Assembly: GCA_020636435.1 (NCBI GenBank)
Contig: JACJXX010000001.1
Location: forward strand, 930,001-994,000
Source: Lewinellaceae bacterium
GTDB taxonomy: Bacteria; Bacteroidota; Bacteroidia; Chitinophagales; Saprospiraceae
DNA length: 64,000 bases
Reading direction: 5' to 3'
A program made the translations under genes and the position numbers. Shown in pieces: positions 44,418 through 51,271 of this stretch. Every line of letters starts with the position of its first letter. The stretch's first letter is position 1. The notes under the pieces were generated by a model, which worked only from the letters and a program-made list of their open reading frames with translations, ran no database searches and had not been told where the DNA came from.

Positions 44418-44772
44418 ATCGAGCGTTTAGTTTTTTTATACACGCAAAGGTAAAGAATTGTTTTGGAATACTTCCTTTGCTGGACGGAGAACGTGGAAAT
44501 GTGGAAATGTGGAAATGGACTCGATCAGTCCCGGGTGCGATTCCCATTTGTACCCATGTAGCAGATAGCTTGGGGAAATGCCCCTAAAATTCAGTAAAAC
44601 ACGGTTTCACAGTCCCCTTGCTCCACTGTTATGGAGCCTACGGCCTCAACAATGGAACCGGGAAACCATGTAACCGTACTTCGAGGGAATAATTCCGGGG
44701 GTTTTCATGCCCAGAAACATAAGGGGGTACAAACTAGAATCGCACCCTCAGTCCCTCACTCCGTCACTCCTT
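44418..44772. other. Intergenic region between the two membrane-TPR genes
   Basis: A 355-bp gap within an otherwise tandem same-strand pair. It contains GTGGAAAT repeated about three times near 44491-44516. No coding frame with credible features was found; part may be a promoter for the downstream copy. Confidence 0.5.
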
Positions 44773-45294
44773 CTAATTCTGCCTCCCCAGCGCCACTTCC
44801 AGCTTCTGCAGGTTATCCTTGATCAGCAGGTCGGTAGGCTGCAGGGACCGGGCGTCGGCCAGGGCTTGCCGGGCGTAGCCGAATTCTTTCTTAACGTAGG
44901 CGATGTGAGCGAGGTTGAGCTGGGCCAGGGCGTGGTCGTTGGGTTTCTTTAGCCCTAGAGAGATGGCTCGTTGCAAGTGATCTTTAGCATCTTCCAGCTT
45001 TTTGTGCTGCAGGTAGAGCATGCCCAGGGTGAAGAAATAATAAGCGCGGTTGCGGCGAAGGAGCCAGTTGGGGTTCCAGGTTTGGCGGAGCAGCGCATCC
45101 GCCCTTTCGGGCTGCCCGCGTTTCAGGCTGCCGAAGGCCAGCCAGACATTGCCGAAGATAATATGGGAAACCAGCAACACCAGGCCGGCCAGATAGAGAT
45201 ACCAGGCCTGGGAGAAGCCAAGTTTCAGATGCAGCAGCAGGCCCAGCCCCAGAAACAAAGCAATCAGGGCATAGCGCAGGTAGGAATAGGTCAT
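44773..45294 (-). CDS. Two-helix membrane protein with TPR-like tail, paralogue
   Basis: A 173-residue protein of the same layout as the gene at 43812: two membrane helices (YALIALFLGLGLLLHLKLGF, AWYLYLAGLVLLVSHIIFG), then TPR-like helices (TWNPNWLLRRNRAYYFFTLG, HALAQLNLAHIAYVKKEFGY). The shared NPNWLLRRNRAYYF segment supports a duplication. It lacks the basic tail of its paralogue. The role is unknown; membrane-tethered scaffold is a guess. Confidence 0.72.
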   Translation of the reverse strand: MTYSYLRYALIALFLGLGLLLHLKLGFSQAWYLYLAGLVLLVSHIIFGNVWLAFGSLKRGQPERADALLRQTWNPNWLLRRNRAYYFFTLGMLYLQHKKLEDAKDHLQRAISLGLKKPNDHALAQLNLAHIAYVKKEFGYARQALADARSLQPTDLLIKDNLQKLEVALGRQN

Positions 45295-45505
45295 GTCAAA
45301 AATTTTTTACCATAACTTATTTTAATGATAAAATTACACCTCGATAGGCAAAACCTGCCATTGGAGGCCGGTTTTTGACGATTCACTCGAAAAAAAGCCT
45401 ATTTCCGTCGAAGGCTTTGTATTTTGCAGTTCAATAATTCGTATGCTTGTGGCCCAATGGCCGGCACGGCAAGCGCTCAACGCTTAAAACACCCAGGCTG
45501 AATAA

Positions 45506-46060
45506 ATGTCTACAGAACGAGCAGAAGACATACTGACCCGCCTAAAGTCCGATGACCGGGCTGCTCTGAAAGACCTCTTTCAAGAGCACTACCCCCTCGT
45601 TTGCCAGTCCATCCACCGCTTCATCCGGGATCACGCCACCACTGAAGACCTGGCCCAGGAAGTCTTCCTGCGCTTCTGGGAAAAACGCCATTCCATAAAT
45701 GTAACTTCCTCCCTGCCCGCTTACCTGCGGCGGATGGCCATGAATGAAGCCCTGGGCCACCTTCGCCGGAATAAGCGTTACGAAGAGGACGAGTTTATCC
45801 CGGAGAACGAAACCGAAACCGGCCCCAGCGCCGAAGAGTCCTTCCTGCACGGCGAACTGCAGGAACGCGTTGCCGCCGCCATCAATACCCTTCCTCCCAA
45901 GTGCCGCACGGTCTTCCAGCTCAGCCGCTTCGAAGAGCTGACTTACAAAGAGATCGCTGACCAGATGGGCATTTCCGTTAAAACGGTGGAAAACCAGATG
46001 GGCAAGGCGCTGAAAATCCTCCGGGAACGGCTGAGGGGGTACTTGCATTTATTTTTGTAG
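45506..46060 (+). CDS. ECF-type RNA polymerase sigma factor
   Basis: A 184-residue sigma-70 family protein with region 2 (residues about 25-95; TTEDLAQEVFLRFWEKRHSI) and region 4 (about 125-180; LTYKEIADQMGISVKTVENQ). Size and lack of regions 1 and 3 indicate the ECF class typical of Bacteroidota surface signalling. It is followed by its probable FecR anti-sigma factor 308 bp downstream and an STN-domain surface protein. Targets are unknown. Confidence 0.92.
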   Translation: MSTERAEDILTRLKSDDRAALKDLFQEHYPLVCQSIHRFIRDHATTEDLAQEVFLRFWEKRHSINVTSSLPAYLRRMAMNEALGHLRRNKRYEEDEFIPENETETGPSAEESFLHGELQERVAAAINTLPPKCRTVFQLSRFEELTYKEIADQMGISVKTVENQMGKALKILRERLRGYLHLFL

Positions 46061-46368
46061 TATGTTGTTGGATGGTTGCCCTTCGACAAGCTCAGGGTGA
46101 AATGGTTGGATGGTTACATTGTTGGATGGCTGCCAGGCCGCTTGGCGCCTCGCCTGGCGGGCAGGAATGGTTATTGGGCTGCTATGTTTTTTGCAGCAGA
46201 TGGGGAGCAAATCAAAATTTTTAACCGGCTTGTAAAGACGGTCGCAAATCAAAAATCAAAAATCAAAAATCCCCCCCCTCCCCTGCCCCTCCAGCAAAAA
46301 AAAAATCAAACCAAATAGGGGTATCCCCCCGGCAGGAACATCCTTCAAGCAGAAAGCGAAACTGAACA
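46061..46368. repeat. Repeat-rich gap between sigma and anti-sigma genes
   Basis: Three copies of GTTGGATGGTT-like sequence near 46064-46128 flank a CCCTTCGACAAGCTCAGGGT palindrome (46079-46098). A tract of AAAATC repeats and a run of Cs follow at 46249-46280. No gene is supported; the sequence separates sigma and anti-sigma genes that usually lie close together. Confidence 0.6.
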
Positions 46369-47406
46369 ATGGAAAACACAAAATACACGGATCTCATCGG
46401 CCGGCATCTTTCCGGCCACATCACAGCCGGCGAAAGAGCCGAGCTGATGGCCTGGGTGGAAGCCGACGGCGCCAACAGGGCCTTCTTCGATGAAATGATC
46501 CGGTTATGGCGTGTGTCCGGGGAGTACGAAGAAGAACCTTTTCCAACTGACGCCCAAAAAGCCTGGACGGCATTCGAACAAAAACTGGAGCAGCGCTTTC
46601 CCTTAAACGGCGGCGCCAGCCCGGAAAAGGCAGCGCCGGAGGCTAAGATCGCCAGGATGCGGCCCCTGCGGGTGGCCCTGCGATACGCGGCGGCTATCGT
46701 TTTGCTGCTGTCGGCAGGCTATTGGTTATTTATTGCGGAATCCGGCAGCGACAGCCAGGTGGCCATTATCCAGGCCGGGGCGGGCGAACAGCGCGAACTG
46801 GAATTGCCCGACGGCAGCACGGTAGTTCTGAACGAAAATTCGGAACTCGTTTATGCACAGGCCTTCAAAGAACGCCGGGTGAAGCTCTCGGGCGAAGCCT
46901 TTTTCCAGGTTGCCAAACTCAACGGTAAAAGTTTTACCATCGATGCGGAAGGCACTACGACGACCGTACTCGGCACTTCCTTCAACGTGCGGGCCTACCC
47001 CTCCGAAGAAAAAGTCGAGGTAAGCGTGAAAACAGGTATAGTGGCGCTGCAAAAAGCGAAAGACAACCAGCAGAAGGTCATCCTCGAAGCGGATCAGGCC
47101 GGCGCTTATGACAAACAAAAGGAGGTGGTGCAGAAAACCCTGATCTCCAACGCGGATGCCTGGAAGACCAGCCGCCTCGATTTCGACAGCATCCCCCTGA
47201 GCGCCGTGGTGGAAGCCCTGGAACGGTACTTTAATGCCGACATCGAAGTGGCGAACCCCCAACTGCTGAACTGTACCTTCAAAGGCCAGTTTCAAAAGCC
47301 TGAGCTGAAGGAGGTCCTCGACGCCCTGGCCTTTACCATGGTGCTGGAGGTAGAAAAGCAGAACGGCATATATCGGTTGAGCGGCGATGCCTCCGGATGT
47401 GATTGA
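46369..47406 (+). CDS. FecR-family anti-sigma factor
   Basis: A 345-residue protein: N-terminal anti-sigma region (about 1-100), one membrane helix (LRYAAAIVLLLSAGYWLFIA), the periplasmic FecR domain (about 130-235; LELPDGSTVVLNENSELVYA, VLGTSFNVRAYPSEE) and the Bacteroidota-specific DUF4974 domain (about 265-335; PLSAVVEALERYFNADIEVA). It would hold the ECF sigma factor at the inner membrane until an outer-membrane partner signals. The next gene provides an STN domain, the usual signal-input module. Confidence 0.92.
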   Translation: MENTKYTDLIGRHLSGHITAGERAELMAWVEADGANRAFFDEMIRLWRVSGEYEEEPFPTDAQKAWTAFEQKLEQRFPLNGGASPEKAAPEAKIARMRPLRVALRYAAAIVLLLSAGYWLFIAESGSDSQVAIIQAGAGEQRELELPDGSTVVLNENSELVYAQAFKERRVKLSGEAFFQVAKLNGKSFTIDAEGTTTTVLGTSFNVRAYPSEEKVEVSVKTGIVALQKAKDNQQKVILEADQAGAYDKQKEVVQKTLISNADAWKTSRLDFDSIPLSAVVEALERYFNADIEVANPQLLNCTFKGQFQKPELKEVLDALAFTMVLEVEKQNGIYRLSGDASGCD

Positions 47407-47412
47407 AGACTG

Positions 47413-47464
47413 GTTCATGGGTTCATGGGGACATGGGGTCATGGGTTCATGGGGACATGGGGTC
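47413..47464. repeat. 24-bp tandem repeat after the FecR gene
   Basis: GGGTTCATGGGGACATGGGG recurs at 47419 and 47443, a 24-bp period with two full copies. It lies between the FecR stop and the start of the STN protein and in the same frame extends that gene upstream, an extension rejected because it precedes the signal peptide. Confidence 0.75.
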
Positions 47465-47525
47465 ATTGTTGGGCAACCATGAAACCATCGAACAAGGAAA
47501 CAATGAAAATAGCGCACCAATAATC

Positions 47526-49208
47526 ATGAAAAACACCACACTGCTGTTCCTTTGCGGATTCCTCCTCGGGCTGGCCAACCTCCATGGCCAGGCGCTGGAG
47601 CAGCGCGTTACCCTGCGTTATGCCAACGAGCCGCTGGGCAATGTGCTGGCCGATATCAGCCGGGACTATCAGGTGCGCTTTTCTTACAGTCCCAACTTCA
47701 TTCCGGTAAGCCGGCCGGTGAGCCTGAACATGGCCGATGAACCGCTCTCCGCTGCGCTGGATGAGATCGCCGGGCAGGTGCCGGTGGCCTACGCTGCGGT
47801 TGGAGGCCAGGTGCTGCTCAGGCCAGACAGAAGCAGCAAAGGCCAACTGGGCCAATTGCAGACCCTCAAAGGCAATGTCCGCCAAACCAGCCCCATATAC
47901 CCCAACGAACCGAAAGTCGACCCAAAAGCCAAAGCAGAAAGAGAACGCCTGATGCGCCGGATGTATCCCATTGGCGATGCCGCTGAATCGAAAGTGATCG
48001 AAAGCGGCGGCGACAGCTACCGGGAAATCAACCTGGCGGCTATCTACAAGCCAGCTCCCGAAATACTCGAAGATAAAGCTGCTGCCCCAAAGAAGGCAGG
48101 CGATACCCGCCTGGCGCAGATTTCGCTCTTGCCCTTCGTAGGAACGAATGCCTTGCGCAGCAATGAGATTACCAATAAGTACTCTGTCAACTTGCTCTGG
48201 GGGACGAACGGCGGTGTCGACGGGATGGAAGTAGGGGGCTTTGTCAATACCGTAAAAAACGACGTGCACGGCGTACAGGTCGCCGGGTTGGGCAGCACAG
48301 TAGGCGGCAAGGTTTCCGGCACGCAGGTGTCCGGGCTGTTCAACATCATCGGCGATACGCTCACGGGGGTGCAGGCTTCGGGCCTGATCAACATTGCCGG
48401 CGATGCGCAGGCCGTGCAGGTTGCCGGCCTCTCCAACGTCGCCAACGGAGATTTTGCGGGGGTTCAGGCTGCCGGGCTGTTCAACGTATCGGCCGGCGAT
48501 GCCGATGGCCTGCAGGTCGCCGGGTTGTTCAATTACTGCCATGGCAAAACGAAAACCCAGTGCTCTTCATTGTTCAACATTGCCGGCGATGTTCAGGTGG
48601 GGCAGGCCAGCGCCCTGTTTAATGTCGGCAAAAAAGTCGGCGGCTTTCAGATCGGGCTGGTCAATGTGGCGGATACGGTCAGCGGCGTGCCGGTTGGCTT
48701 GCTCAACATCATCAAAAACGGGTACAACCGCTTTGAAATATCGGCCAATGACGCCCTCTACGCCAACGCTGCCCTGAAGCTGGGCGCCTACCGCTTTTAC
48801 AACATCATCCACCTGGGCGCCCGCTGGGATAGAATGAAAAGCGCCGGCGCGGCTACGGGAATGAGCTGGGGGCTGGGCTACGGCCTGGGCACCGCCCTGC
48901 GCTTCAACCCGCGCCTGCTGCTCAATATAGAAGCGGTGGCCATCCACATCAACGAAATGGAGCGCTGGACCAGCGAGCTGAACCTGCTCAACCAACTGCG
49001 TTTCGTTCTGGATTACCACAAGGAAGGCCAACGGACGAGCTTCTTCGCCGGCCCGGTGGCCAACGTCCTGGTTTCCAAATTATTCGATCCCGAAACGGGA
49101 ACAGTGGGGTCAACCGCAATCGACCCCTCTTATACCCTGCTGAACCATACCAAAGGCGACACCAACGTGAAGTTGTGGATCGGCCTGCAGGCCGGCGTCC
49201 GGTTCTAG
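47526..49208 (+). CDS. STN-domain surface protein with VxxAGLxN repeats
   Basis: A 560-residue protein: signal peptide (MKNTTLLFLCGFLLGLANLH then GQ), an STN (secretin/TonB N-terminal) domain at about 22-100 (VTLRYANEPLGNVLADISRD), a linker, then at about 220-390 a run of short beta repeats with the pattern VQVAGLSN, TQVSGLFN, VQASGLIN and VQAAGLFN, like the LA_2272-type surface repeats. The last 170 residues look like a small barrel. No TonB plug or large receptor barrel is present, so this is not a canonical FecA-type receptor although it sits in its place. Confidence 0.82.
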   Translation: MKNTTLLFLCGFLLGLANLHGQALEQRVTLRYANEPLGNVLADISRDYQVRFSYSPNFIPVSRPVSLNMADEPLSAALDEIAGQVPVAYAAVGGQVLLRPDRSSKGQLGQLQTLKGNVRQTSPIYPNEPKVDPKAKAERERLMRRMYPIGDAAESKVIESGGDSYREINLAAIYKPAPEILEDKAAAPKKAGDTRLAQISLLPFVGTNALRSNEITNKYSVNLLWGTNGGVDGMEVGGFVNTVKNDVHGVQVAGLGSTVGGKVSGTQVSGLFNIIGDTLTGVQASGLINIAGDAQAVQVAGLSNVANGDFAGVQAAGLFNVSAGDADGLQVAGLFNYCHGKTKTQCSSLFNIAGDVQVGQASALFNVGKKVGGFQIGLVNVADTVSGVPVGLLNIIKNGYNRFEISANDALYANAALKLGAYRFYNIIHLGARWDRMKSAGAATGMSWGLGYGLGTALRFNPRLLLNIEAVAIHINEMERWTSELNLLNQLRFVLDYHKEGQRTSFFAGPVANVLVSKLFDPETGTVGSTAIDPSYTLLNHTKGDTNVKLWIGLQAGVRF

Positions 49209-49249
49209 GGAGAACACCCAAATCAATGCCGTCAATTTGATGGGCGTGA

Positions 49250-49307
49250 TGTCGACTGGCGACTCCTGTATGCCCCCACTTTGAAGCTCGCCTGTCGACT
49301 ATCACGA
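49250..49307. repeat. REP-like palindromic repeat, third locus
   Basis: The left arm TGTCGACTGGCGACTCCTG and right arm GCTCGCCTGTCGAC match the units at 42-95 and 6563-6620. It lies 42 bases after the stop codon of the STN protein. The remaining sequence to 49450 has no supported gene. Confidence 0.75.
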
Positions 49308-49450
49308 ATCCCGCGGCGAGCTTATGTTGACGACATTCAACACCCAGATGGTTATTAAACGAGCTGTCCGGAAGGTGTACAGCCTTCCAGATGGATGCTT
49401 ACGCCATAAAAGGAAAACAATCTACCTAATCATTCTAAAAAGAAGAAAAC

Positions 49451-50044
49451 ATGAAAAGGCTATTCTTTGCTTTGGTATTGGCCTGCCTCACCCTGGCTGT
49501 CGACGCACAACATGAAACCATTTTCAACAACGCCCGGGTCGTGGGCGGCTTCGGCGCCCCCATTGTGGAAATGGGATTGGGCAATGAAATGACTACGGCT
49601 GTAGGCGGCGGCGGCGCCGTTGTGATCGACAATTTCTTCATCGGGGGGTACGGCGTCGGCAGCGTGGATTTCAACGCCCTGATCGAGGACGAAGAAATTC
49701 AGCAGATCGACCTGGGGCACGGCGGGTTCTGGCTGGGCTATACCCTGGCCCCGCATAAGATCGTACACCTTTACACCAGCGCCCGCATCGGGTGGGGCGG
49801 CGTCGGGATCGACGTGACGAACAATTCCAATTTCCCCCGGGATGTGGACAACGTATTTGTCTTCACCCCCGAACTGGGGCTGGAACTCAACGTCGCCAAG
49901 TGGTTCCGCGTTGCCGGCACCGTCGGCTACCGCTACGTCGATGGCGTCAACGAAAAACTGGGATACTACAAACAGGACGACTTCAACGGCGCCCTCGCCA
50001 ACCTGACTTTCCGCTTCGGCTGGTTTGGCTGGCGCAGGGGGTGA
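49451..50044 (+). CDS. Secreted, probable outer-membrane beta-barrel protein
   Basis: A 197-residue protein with a signal peptide (MKRLFFALVLACLTLAVDA, then Q) and alternating Gly- and aromatic-rich strands (VVGGFGAPIVEMGLG, GGGGAVVIDNFFIGGYGVGS, NLTFRFGWFGWRRG) ending in an aromatic residue near the C-terminus, typical of small outer-membrane barrels. No named family was recognised. It is followed by an 8-bp repeat array and then the GIN-domain lipoprotein on the same strand. Confidence 0.72.
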   Translation: MKRLFFALVLACLTLAVDAQHETIFNNARVVGGFGAPIVEMGLGNEMTTAVGGGGAVVIDNFFIGGYGVGSVDFNALIEDEEIQQIDLGHGGFWLGYTLAPHKIVHLYTSARIGWGGVGIDVTNNSNFPRDVDNVFVFTPELGLELNVAKWFRVAGTVGYRYVDGVNEKLGYYKQDDFNGALANLTFRFGWFGWRRG

Positions 50045-50051
50045 GGTGTAT

Positions 50052-50195
50052 CCGTGTAACCGTGTAACCGTGTAACCGTGTAACCGTGTAACCGTGTATC
50101 CGTGTATCCGTGTAACCGTGTAACCGTGTAACCGTGTAACCGTGTAACCGTGTAACCGTGTAACCGTGTAACCGTGTATCCGTGTATCCGTGTAA
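50052..50195. repeat. 8-bp tandem array, 18 units
   Basis: Eighteen contiguous units CCGTGTA(A/T). Units 6-7 and 16-17 end in T and the rest in A, giving an 80-bp higher-order period that implies block duplication. The array fills the gap between two exported-protein genes and ends 19 bases before the ATG of the downstream gene, so length change could influence its expression. Confidence 0.92.
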
Positions 50196-50213
50196 CCAAA
50201 AAACAATCTCATT

Positions 50214-50954
50214 ATGAAACAGCTTCAATGGATGTTATTTGCATCAGTAATAACCCTGACTGCCAGCAGTTGCTTTGTCAACATCAACGATGAAGACGGC
50301 TTCTTTGGCAGTTGCATTGATGGGGCGGGCCCCATCGTTACCCGGGAGCTGACCGTAGCTCCTTTTGAAGGCATCGAGCTGCCCATCTCCGGGGATGTGT
50401 TCCTCACGCAGGGCCCCGAGCAGAAAGTTATCGTCGAAGGAAAGGACAACATCATCGACGAGATAGAACTGGATGTGCAGAACGGTATATGGAAGATCGA
50501 ATTCAACCGCTGTGTCCGCGATATCGACCTCCTGCGCGTCTTCATCACCGTACCCGACCTGACCAGGATTCGCGTTTCCGGTTCCGGGGATGTGGTCAGC
50601 GAAAATACCTTTGTCATCCAGGACCTGGAGATCGACATTCCCGGATCGGGCAATGTAGACCTTTCCCTCGACGCCGATGACCTCGATATCGATATTCCAG
50701 GCTCCGGCCGCCTCACTCTCGAGGGGCTTGCCGATGAGACGAAATACCGCATTTCCGGCTCCGGCGACGTGCACGCCTTCAACCTGGAATGCCGCGTAGC
50801 AGATATTTCTGTCCCTGGCTCCGGCGACCTGGAGGTGTTTGTCACCGAACTCCTCAAGGTGCGCATCAGCGGCTCCGGCGATGTCTTCTACCGGGGCGAC
50901 CCTGCGCTGGACATCAGCATCAGCGGCTCCGGCGATGTGATCGACGCAAACTGA
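50214..50954 (+). CDS. GIN-domain (DUF2807) lipoprotein
   Basis: A 246-residue lipoprotein with a lipobox (TASSC, Cys20) and a beta-helix/adhesin-head repeat domain (about 45-246) of the GIN type, visible as recurring (I/V)SGSGDV and IPGSGN/R motifs (RVSGSGDVVSEN, IDIPGSGNVDLS, RISGSGDVHAFN, SISGSGDVIDAN). Such proteins are outer-membrane or surface anchored with unknown ligands. The start codon lies just downstream of the 8-bp repeat array. Confidence 0.88.
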   Translation: MKQLQWMLFASVITLTASSCFVNINDEDGFFGSCIDGAGPIVTRELTVAPFEGIELPISGDVFLTQGPEQKVIVEGKDNIIDEIELDVQNGIWKIEFNRCVRDIDLLRVFITVPDLTRIRVSGSGDVVSENTFVIQDLEIDIPGSGNVDLSLDADDLDIDIPGSGRLTLEGLADETKYRISGSGDVHAFNLECRVADISVPGSGDLEVFVTELLKVRISGSGDVFYRGDPALDISISGSGDVIDAN

Positions 50955-50968
50955 TAAACTTTATAGTT

Positions 50969-51141
50969 CTACTTTGGCACTTTAAAAGGAGCGCGGACCT
51001 CCAGGTCCGCGAAAACCTGCTTTAGGCAGGTTTTAGGCAAGAAGATGCCTTTTAAAAGGCTGCCTCAGGCAGCCTATCGCGGACCTGGAGGTCCGCGCTC
51101 CAGGTTTCCAGGCAACTTAAACGATAAAGTGCCAAAATAGT
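50969..51141. repeat. Nested palindromic element with perfect 25-bp arms
   Basis: The central arms at 50988-51012 and 51077-51101 are perfect 25-base complements (beginning GGAGCGCGGACCTCC). Outer arms TTTGGCACTTTA and TAAAGTGCCAAA flank them at about 50973 and 51125. Within the loop two further stems form: AAAACCTGC/GGCAGGTTTT and AGGCTGCC/GGCAGCCT. It follows the GIN-domain gene. No flanking duplication was found. Confidence 0.85.
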
Positions 51142-51175
51142 ATTAGGGTGTTTCTTTTGAGAGTGCGTTCCGGAG

Positions 51176-51214
51176 AGCCCTGCTTTTGGCAGGGCTTTCT
51201 TTGGTTTTTTTTGA
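51176..51214 (+). terminator. Rho-independent terminator (plus strand)
   Basis: AGCCCTGC and GCAGGGCT form a stem around TTTTG, followed by TTCTTTGGTTTTTTTT. It is well placed to end the transcript of the GIN-domain lipoprotein gene and marks the boundary to the convergent CHAT gene. Confidence 0.85.
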
Positions 51215-51259
51215 AACTTTTTGCCGCCGGGATAGGGCCGGGGTGTGGCAAAAAGTTTC
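51213..51259 (-). terminator. GGCAAAAAG hairpin after the CHAT gene
   Basis: On the minus strand, GAAACTTTTTGCC and GGCAAAAAGTTTC form a 13-bp stem immediately past the CHAT gene stop. A related hairpin with GCCGATACTTTTTGCC arms follows the neighbouring EAD11-like gene. Termination is plausible but the T-run lies within the stem. Confidence 0.6.
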
Positions 51260-51271
51260 GGCCCGCGGCTT

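Noticed and set aside
50052..50195. Possible CRISPR-like array
   Set aside because: The units are contiguous 8-mers with no spacers; it is a simple tandem repeat.
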